Source: CAYSZB01 sp964435475
GTDB lineage: Bacteria > Chloroflexota > Anaerolineae > Anaerolineales > Anaerolineaceae
Direction: 5' to 3'
Length of the DNA: 10,158 bases
Assembly: GCA_964435475.1 (NCBI GenBank)
Contig: CAYSZB010000072.1
Span: 1 to 10,158 of the forward strand
Position numbers and translations under genes: made by a program. The first letter of the stretch is position 1, and the number at the start of each line of letters is the position of its first letter. The notes beneath the pieces are model-generated. The model was not told where the DNA came from. It saw only the letters and a list, made by a program, of their open reading frames with translations, and made no database searches. Shown here one piece after another: positions 5,931 to 10,158 of the stretch.

Positions 5931-8384
5931 CTAAAGAAGGAATTTCCTTAGAAGATCCAGTTTTGCATCTTCCAGGTTATCCGCCAGAGGTTCAGGGCTT
6001 ACGCCGCTTATCATTTCACCAATTGCAATGAGCTGAGAAAGCGACAGTTTTGAGGCAATAGTGGTGAACTTCCTGGGATCCTGTATAAAGTCAGCAAAAT
6101 CATTTATTAATTGGCTTTTGACATTGGTGGGTGCCTTGGTGCGGTGTACGAAGCGATCGATCTTTTCGATCAATCTCGATGAAGAGCCAAGGACCCCGTC
6201 TTTTTTCATTATGGTGATTTCAATTAACTGGGACAAGTCGACTGCCTCAACAGAAAAATGAAGGATATTATGATTTTCGTCAAAACTGAAATTATCTGTG
6301 ACCAGATGCTTGTTGACAGTTATCGAATCCGGTTGATTTATGCCATATATGCTCAGATTATAAGTTCTTCTTGCCGGTAGGTCAGGAATTTGGTTACTGG
6401 GCAGGTCGATTTTTAATTGAATTCGCTCAAGCTTAATATCCTGCTCTATAGTGGTGATTGCATACTCTCCATTTTTGTGCTTTTGTGAATAGCCATCATC
6501 TTCAAATATGATGCAGGATCCTTTTTGCCCTGCAAAGACTCTAACATCGAATGTATTAGGTAGATCAGACCCATTACTAATGTTATCCCCATCAAGTGGA
6601 ATAATTGCCCCTTCCCGTGCAAAAACAGGGATATCACCAGCTGTCGCATAGTAAGAAATCCATCCACTGCCGGTCAGCTTTTCTCCGCTGAAGAAGTCGT
6701 ACCAGTTACCTTCCGGCAGCCAGACGACCTGCCTGGCATGTAACGAATCTCGATCTGCCGGTGTGGTGATAGGTGCAACTATAAGGTCATTACCAAAATA
6801 GTATTGATTTGTGCAAAGATAGGCTTCAGCTTTGCCTGGATGGTGATAATACATCGGCAAACAGATTGGAATTCCTCCCTGGTGATAATTCCATGCCGAT
6901 GTGTAAATGTACGGGATCAATTGTTTTCGAAGTTGTAATGCATGTATCGCATTCTTTTCAGTTTCTGCATCAAATCCCCATGGAAGGCGTTCATTAAATC
7001 TATTCTTTGTTGAATGAAGCCTCAGGATGGGACTGAACACGCCATACTGAACCCATCGCAGATACAGTTCAGGTTCCTCGATGCCACCCATATGCCCCCC
7101 GATATCATGACTCCACCAGCCAAATGCCACATTTGCCGCTGTTGAAGTGAAATAGGGTTGGAATTTCAGGGAATCCCAGGTGACGTAGGTGTCACCTGAG
7201 AAACCTGCCGGGTAGCGATGACCTCCCAATCCAGGCCACCTGGAAAGGATGAAGGACCTTTTGGCTTTATTTTCTTCCATCTGCAAGCTGTGCAGGTGGT
7301 TCAACCAGAAAAGCGGGTCAAGACCAGGCATTTTTGACTTGTCACCTTGTTGCCAATCGATCCACCAAAAATCTACTCCATCTTCCTCAAGAGGTTGAAT
7401 GATCTTGTTGAAGTAACCATCCATGAATTCTTTGTCTGCACAGTCGAAATGAATGGGTTCATTTTTGCTTGCGGCAACACCGAGGAAATCAGCCAGGTGC
7501 TGGTAGTTCTCTTCATGCGGATGGATGCCCTCGGCCGGATGCAAGTTCAGCGACACCTTAAGATCTTTGGCATGTAATTCACCGATGAACAATTTTGGAT
7601 CAGGGAATAAGGCTTTATTCCAGGTGAATCCCGTCCAGCCGGATGAGGTGTTGCTGGTTTGGGTGATATGCCAATCCATGTCCACCATGCATACAGAAAG
7701 GGGCACCTTGTGCAATTGAAATTCATCCATCAGCTCAGTCAATTCTTCAGCTGAATAAGCCCAGTAACGGCTCCACCAGTTTCCCAAAGCCCAACGGGGA
7801 ATCAAAGGAACAGCACCAGAAATCGTTTGATAATCCCTGATACAGGCAAGGTGATCCCTATTATAGCCAAAGAAATAGAAGTCTTGATAATTCCCCGGTT
7901 TGTCCCGTGGTGTGATCCATCCTTCTGAAGTGAAGACCAGGCTATGAGAATCATTCACAACGCTGTAGCCTGCCAATGACAACAAACCATTCTCTAAAGG
8001 AACGTTGCCATTTGCCTGGTCCAAAGTTCGACAGGTTCCCTTTAAGTTTAACCGGTCTAAATCGCCAAATTTCCATAATAAATTGTTTTCTTTTATCAGG
8101 ATCGAAAGCGAGTTTGGGGAGAACAATTTATTTACTCTGTACTCCAGGTGTAGATATTGGCTGTCAATTGTCAATAGACCATCTTTTTCAAAAACCTTGA
8201 ATTCAACAGGTGGTAGTTTCCGGTTGATAAAGACCTGGCTTGCCCTGTCTTCAAATGTTCCTTGTGGGTCAAATTCCATCCGTAAAAGTCGCTCAGTCAG
8301 GATGGTAAAGCGTGCATTTCCATATATAACTATGGAATCGGGATATGCAGTTGGTTGGTATTCTTTTGATTGGGTTAAGTTCAA
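5931..8384 (-). CDS. Glycoside hydrolase family 31 alpha-glycosidase, variant active-site motif
   Basis: Retaining alpha-glycosidase (alpha-glucosidase, alpha-xylosidase or related) acting on short alpha-linked sugars. No signal peptide, so cytoplasmic. Of 817 residues, about 15-190 form the N-terminal beta domain and about 193-500 the TIM barrel, beginning P196-R-W-A-L-G-N-W-W. V234-D-M-D237-W matches the substrate-binding DIDYM-type motif. D343 in W340-W-I-D-W-Q-Q is the expected nucleophile and D398 in F395-S-G-D-T the acid/base. H426-D-I-G-G follows. Beta-sandwich domains run to about 725, then a predicted helical tail (about 730-817) that ordinary GH31 enzymes lack. The usual WxDMNE after the nucleophile is WIDWQQ here. 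The start is TTG at 8384, since an in-frame TAG lies just upstream (codon 8399-8397) and the next ATG is at codon 36; a weak GGCGAG precedes it. Diverges from an MFS transporter, its likely supplier. Confidence 0.93.
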   Translation of the reverse strand: MNLTQSKEYQPTAYPDSIVIYGNARFTILTERLLRMEFDPQGTFEDRASQVFINRKLPPVEFKVFEKDGLLTIDSQYLHLEYRVNKLFSPNSLSILIKENNLLWKFGDLDRLNLKGTCRTLDQANGNVPLENGLLSLAGYSVVNDSHSLVFTSEGWITPRDKPGNYQDFYFFGYNRDHLACIRDYQTISGAVPLIPRWALGNWWSRYWAYSAEELTELMDEFQLHKVPLSVCMVDMDWHITQTSNTSSGWTGFTWNKALFPDPKLFIGELHAKDLKVSLNLHPAEGIHPHEENYQHLADFLGVAASKNEPIHFDCADKEFMDGYFNKIIQPLEEDGVDFWWIDWQQGDKSKMPGLDPLFWLNHLHSLQMEENKAKRSFILSRWPGLGGHRYPAGFSGDTYVTWDSLKFQPYFTSTAANVAFGWWSHDIGGHMGGIEEPELYLRWVQYGVFSPILRLHSTKNRFNERLPWGFDAETEKNAIHALQLRKQLIPYIYTSAWNYHQGGIPICLPMYYHHPGKAEAYLCTNQYYFGNDLIVAPITTPADRDSLHARQVVWLPEGNWYDFFSGEKLTGSGWISYYATAGDIPVFAREGAIIPLDGDNISNGSDLPNTFDVRVFAGQKGSCIIFEDDGYSQKHKNGEYAITTIEQDIKLERIQLKIDLPSNQIPDLPARRTYNLSIYGINQPDSITVNKHLVTDNFSFDENHNILHFSVEAVDLSQLIEITIMKKDGVLGSSSRLIEKIDRFVHRTKAPTNVKSQLINDFADFIQDPRKFTTIASKLSLSQLIAIGEMISGVSPEPLADNLEDAKLDLLRKFLL

Positions 8385-8401
8385 GGTAATTCTCGCCTAA
8401 A

Positions 8402-8430
8402 ATATTAACAGATTATTGTATTTAGAACAA
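8402..8430 (-). promoter_or_regulatory. Candidate promoter of the GH31 gene
   Basis: On the minus strand, TTGTTC (8430-8425) and TAATAT (8407-8402) are separated by exactly 17 bases. Transcription would start near 8395, giving a very short leader of about 10 bases before the TTG codon at 8384. It overlaps the candidate promoter of the divergent transporter gene, so the two could interfere or be co-regulated. Confidence 0.4.
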
Positions 8431-8446
8431 CTTTGTCGCTTATAAT
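8416..8446 (+). promoter_or_regulatory. Candidate promoter of the MFS transporter gene
   Basis: A perfect TATAAT lies at 8441-8446 with TTGTAT at 8416-8421, a long 19-base spacer. Start of transcription would be near 8453, leaving a leader of about 90 bases to the ATG at 8543. That leader holds an imperfect dyad ATTAATGATCAAT (8470-8482, 10 of 12 positions symmetrical around a central G) that might be an operator, but such AT-rich dyads also arise by chance. No riboswitch-like structure was seen. Confidence 0.35.
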
Positions 8447-8542
8447 AACACAAAACTTTATTGGTACATATTAATGATCAATCAACTTCAAGTCCCTTAC
8501 ATTTCTATCAATTTATTAGATTCCCAAGGAGCGTAACAAAAG

Positions 8543-9913
8543 ATGGCAAGTACAAATGAATTTTTATCTTCTATCGATCCAATTGCCTCCAGGCAACATC
8601 CAGTTGTAAAGCGTAAGCGCTGGCGTACGTTGTTAGCCCTGTCAATGGGCTATTTTGTAGACCAGGGTGAAGGACAGGCAATGTCCATTTTCTCGCCAGT
8701 TTTAAAAGCATTATGGTCACTTTCAAATATGAACCTGGCTTGGATCACGTTTATCCGCAGCTTATTACAATCGTTGAGCTCACCTTTTTGGGGCTACTTG
8801 TCAGATAAGTATTCCAGGAAAAAAGTTTTACTGATTGGCACCGGGCTTTGGGGTATATGGACGATTGCTGTCGGTCTGACTCAGAATTATTCTCAACTGA
8901 TATTAATTCGTGTTATTTCAGGCTTGGGTTTAGGTTGTCTAATGCCAGCGACATTCTCAATTATGGCTGACACCTTTGCACCAAAGGTGCGTGGTCGCAT
9001 GTTGGGCATCATGGAAGCCATTGGTGTTTTGGGGATCATCATTTTTACAGTCGGCCTGGGCCAACTGGCAACCCCGGAGATGTGGAGATATGGATTTATC
9101 ATTTTGGGAGTTGCAAGCATTATAACTGGATTTATTATCTGGTTTCTTGTAGATGAACCTGTCAGGGGTGAATCAGAACCTGAACTTAAAGGTATGCTTA
9201 CCCAGGAAGATGCAGATAAATATAAGGCAAAATTTTCGGACATCAAGAAAGTCCTCAAGATCCCAACCATTTGGGTTGCCATTGTCCAGGGGTTGGCCGG
9301 CTCCATGCCCTGGGTGGTCATGGGTGCCTTTCTCATCCTTTGGCTGGTTGAAGTACGAAATATTCCCACAACCAGTGCCCCATTAGTTTTCGGAGGCGTT
9401 GTCATCGGCACGGCCATCAGCAATGTTCTGGGTGGCTTTATTGGAGATTACGCAGAGAAGAAGAGTCCCAAATACGGTCGCGCGTTCATCGGGCAATTAT
9501 CGGTTTTCCTCGGCATACCGTTTACCTATTTCCTGTTTACCCGTACTGCAAATTGGGGCATGTTGCAGATCGCAATTCTCTGTTTCATCACAGCCTTGCT
9601 GATCAGCTGGCCTGGGAAAGGCTCCAAAGAACCCATGATGCAGGGTGTGGTTCCCCCTGAACTGCGTTCAACGGCATTTGCCATGACTACCTTCATTGAA
9701 AGTGGTTTCGCTGCCATTGCCGCCTTGATCTTCGGCATCATCGCAGACAGAATTGATATTCAAACCGCTATGGTATGGACAGTTCCATTCCCATGGGTAA
9801 TCTGTGGCATTCTCTTTTCCGGGTTCTATTTCACTTATCCCAAGGACTCCAAAAAGCTGCGTGATGAAATGGCAAAAAGGGCTGTTGAGTTGGGAATTAG
9901 CGAAGAAATATAA
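8543..9913 (+). CDS. Major facilitator superfamily transporter, 456 aa
   Basis: Secondary transporter of the inner membrane, with about twelve hydrophobic helices and a central cytoplasmic loop (about 205-240). The N-terminal 28 residues are cytosolic and basic just before helix 1 (K23-R-K-R-W-R). The MFS signature A motif is G84-Y-L-S-D-K-Y-S-R-K-K, with a degenerate second copy G298-F-I-G-D-Y-A-E-K-K in the C-terminal half. R150-G-R-M-L-G and P371-P-E-L-R-S-T-A-F-A are further loop motifs found in Spinster-like and related MFS members. D40-Q-G-E-G in helix 1 places charged residues in the membrane, suggesting coupling to protons or binding of a polar substrate. Substrate cannot be read from sequence; the divergent GH31 gene suggests an oligosaccharide or sugar. 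AAGGAG (8526-8531) precedes the ATG by 11 bases, a strong but distant ribosome binding site. A hairpin terminator follows. Confidence 0.92.
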   Translation: MASTNEFLSSIDPIASRQHPVVKRKRWRTLLALSMGYFVDQGEGQAMSIFSPVLKALWSLSNMNLAWITFIRSLLQSLSSPFWGYLSDKYSRKKVLLIGTGLWGIWTIAVGLTQNYSQLILIRVISGLGLGCLMPATFSIMADTFAPKVRGRMLGIMEAIGVLGIIIFTVGLGQLATPEMWRYGFIILGVASIITGFIIWFLVDEPVRGESEPELKGMLTQEDADKYKAKFSDIKKVLKIPTIWVAIVQGLAGSMPWVVMGAFLILWLVEVRNIPTTSAPLVFGGVVIGTAISNVLGGFIGDYAEKKSPKYGRAFIGQLSVFLGIPFTYFLFTRTANWGMLQIAILCFITALLISWPGKGSKEPMMQGVVPPELRSTAFAMTTFIESGFAAIAALIFGIIADRIDIQTAMVWTVPFPWVICGILFSGFYFTYPKDSKKLRDEMAKRAVELGISEEI

Positions 9914-9953
9914 CAAGAAAATTTTCCTCGCCTATTGTCAGACAAAAATTAAT

Positions 9954-9983
9954 AAAAAAAGGCTACCGGATGGTAGCCTTTTT
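9954..9983. terminator. Bidirectional intrinsic terminator
   Basis: GGCTACC (9961-9967) and GGTAGCC (9972-9978) form a perfect 7-base stem around the loop GGAT. The flanks are seven A (9954-9960) and five T (9979-9983), which extend the stem and give a U tract on both strands. On the plus strand it ends the transporter transcript. On the minus strand it follows the tRNA-Asp gene, with the seven-T side downstream. It directly abuts the encoded CCA of the tRNA, sharing base 9983. Confidence 0.9.
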
Positions 9984-10059
9984 GGCGGGAGCGACGGGAT
10001 TTGAACCCGCGGTCTCGGCCTTGACAGGGCCGCATGTTGAACCACTACACCACGCCCCC
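9983..10059 (-). tRNA. tRNA-Asp (anticodon GTC)
   Basis: A complete 77-base tRNA folds on the minus strand. The acceptor stem GGGGGCG pairs with CGCTCCC (one G-T pair). The D stem is GTGT/ACAT with a 9-base loop. The anticodon stem CGGCC/GGCCG holds the 7-base loop CTGTCAA, so the anticodon is GTC at 10025-10023. The variable loop is 5 bases. The T arm is GCGGG-TTCAAAT-CCCGT. The discriminator is G73, expected for aspartate, and the CCA end is encoded (9985-9983). It lies tail to tail with the transporter gene and shares its terminator. I see no attachment-site repeat or integrase nearby. Confidence 0.97.
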
Positions 10060-10070
10060 GAGCGAAAAAT

Positions 10071-10099
10071 AGTTTATCATAGGGGTATTATTAAGTCAA
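10071..10099 (-). promoter_or_regulatory. Promoter of tRNA-Asp
   Basis: On the minus strand, TTGACT (10099-10094) is followed after 17 bases by TAAACT (10076-10071), preceded by TG one base upstream, an extended -10 (TGATAAACT). Transcription would start about 5-6 bases before the mature 5' end at 10059. This is the best promoter match in the window. The 9-mer AGTTTATCA (plus strand) that forms the extended -10 recurs at 10105-10113, without a matching -35. Confidence 0.65.
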
Positions 10100-10133
10100 G
10101 AAACAGTTTATCAGGTCCAAAGTGAAGGTTGCT

Positions 10134-10158
10134 ATGGAAATATTCTCAGTCCAGGAAA
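10134..10158 (+). CDS. Possible start of a plus-strand gene, cut by the window edge
   Basis: ATG at 10134 opens an uninterrupted frame (MEIFSVQE) running off the right end, with GAAGG (10124-10128) five bases upstream, a good ribosome binding site. An in-frame GTG at 10122 would add four residues. The gene would be divergent from tRNA-Asp. Only eight codons are visible, so the product cannot be named and the call rests on the start signals alone. Confidence 0.35.

Noticed and set aside
8005..8400. 131-codon plus-strand frame antisense to the start of GH31
   Set aside because: Composition and lack of any motif fit a reading-frame shadow of the GH31 gene. No ribosome binding site, and it ends in the GH31 promoter region.
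8470..8482. Near-palindrome ATTAATGATCAAT as a defined operator
   Set aside because: Only 10 of 12 positions are symmetrical, in very AT-rich DNA, and no second copy was found. Mentioned with the promoter but not called as a site.
8893..9423. 176-codon minus-strand frame opposite the transporter gene
   Set aside because: Low-complexity Met/Pro/Thr-rich product typical of the antisense of a membrane protein gene; the plus-strand protein is a clear MFS transporter.
9983..10059. tRNA-Asp as an integration site for a mobile element
   Set aside because: No integrase, no duplicated 3' tRNA segment and no change in gene type next to it within the window.

Overview
The window looks like bacterial chromosome from a moderately AT-rich genome. 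I lean towards Chloroflexota (Anaerolineae type), judging from the style of the GNAT, DegV, Tat and GH31 proteins. That placement is an inference from memory of similar proteins and could be wrong. There is no sign of phage, transposon, plasmid, CRISPR or rRNA; most of the window is ordinary housekeeping and carbohydrate metabolism.

Left part (1-2200): a 377-residue GNAT-type acetyltransferase (+) converges on a DegV-family fatty-acid-binding protein (-). Middle (2200-4570): a compact twin-arginine translocation operon in the order tatC-tatA-tatB (+) starts back to back with degV. It runs tail to tail, with only 3 bases between stops, into a YegS/BmrU-type diacylglycerol/lipid kinase (-). Two lipid-related genes therefore flank the Tat operon, though nothing shows that they share a pathway.

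Right part (4600-10158): a membrane-anchored protein with a five-bladed beta-propeller of the GH43/GH32 type (+) converges on a cytoplasmic GH31 alpha-glycosidase (-). The GH31 gene diverges from a major facilitator superfamily transporter (+). GH31 and transporter share a 158-base promoter region, so an uptake-plus-hydrolysis unit for an alpha-linked oligosaccharide is a reasonable inference. The transporter ends at a bidirectional hairpin terminator that also ends a tRNA-Asp(GTC) gene on the minus strand. A new plus-strand gene may start about 25 bases before the right edge.

The points most worth a second look are: the GH31 nucleophile motif, which departs from the family signature, with an added helical C-terminus; the anchored propeller of unknown substrate; and several compact divergent promoters, including an identical CAATTATAATG palindromic -10 element at two intergenic sites and a shared TTGGCAA -35 between degV and tatC. 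I found no convincing wholly new system.
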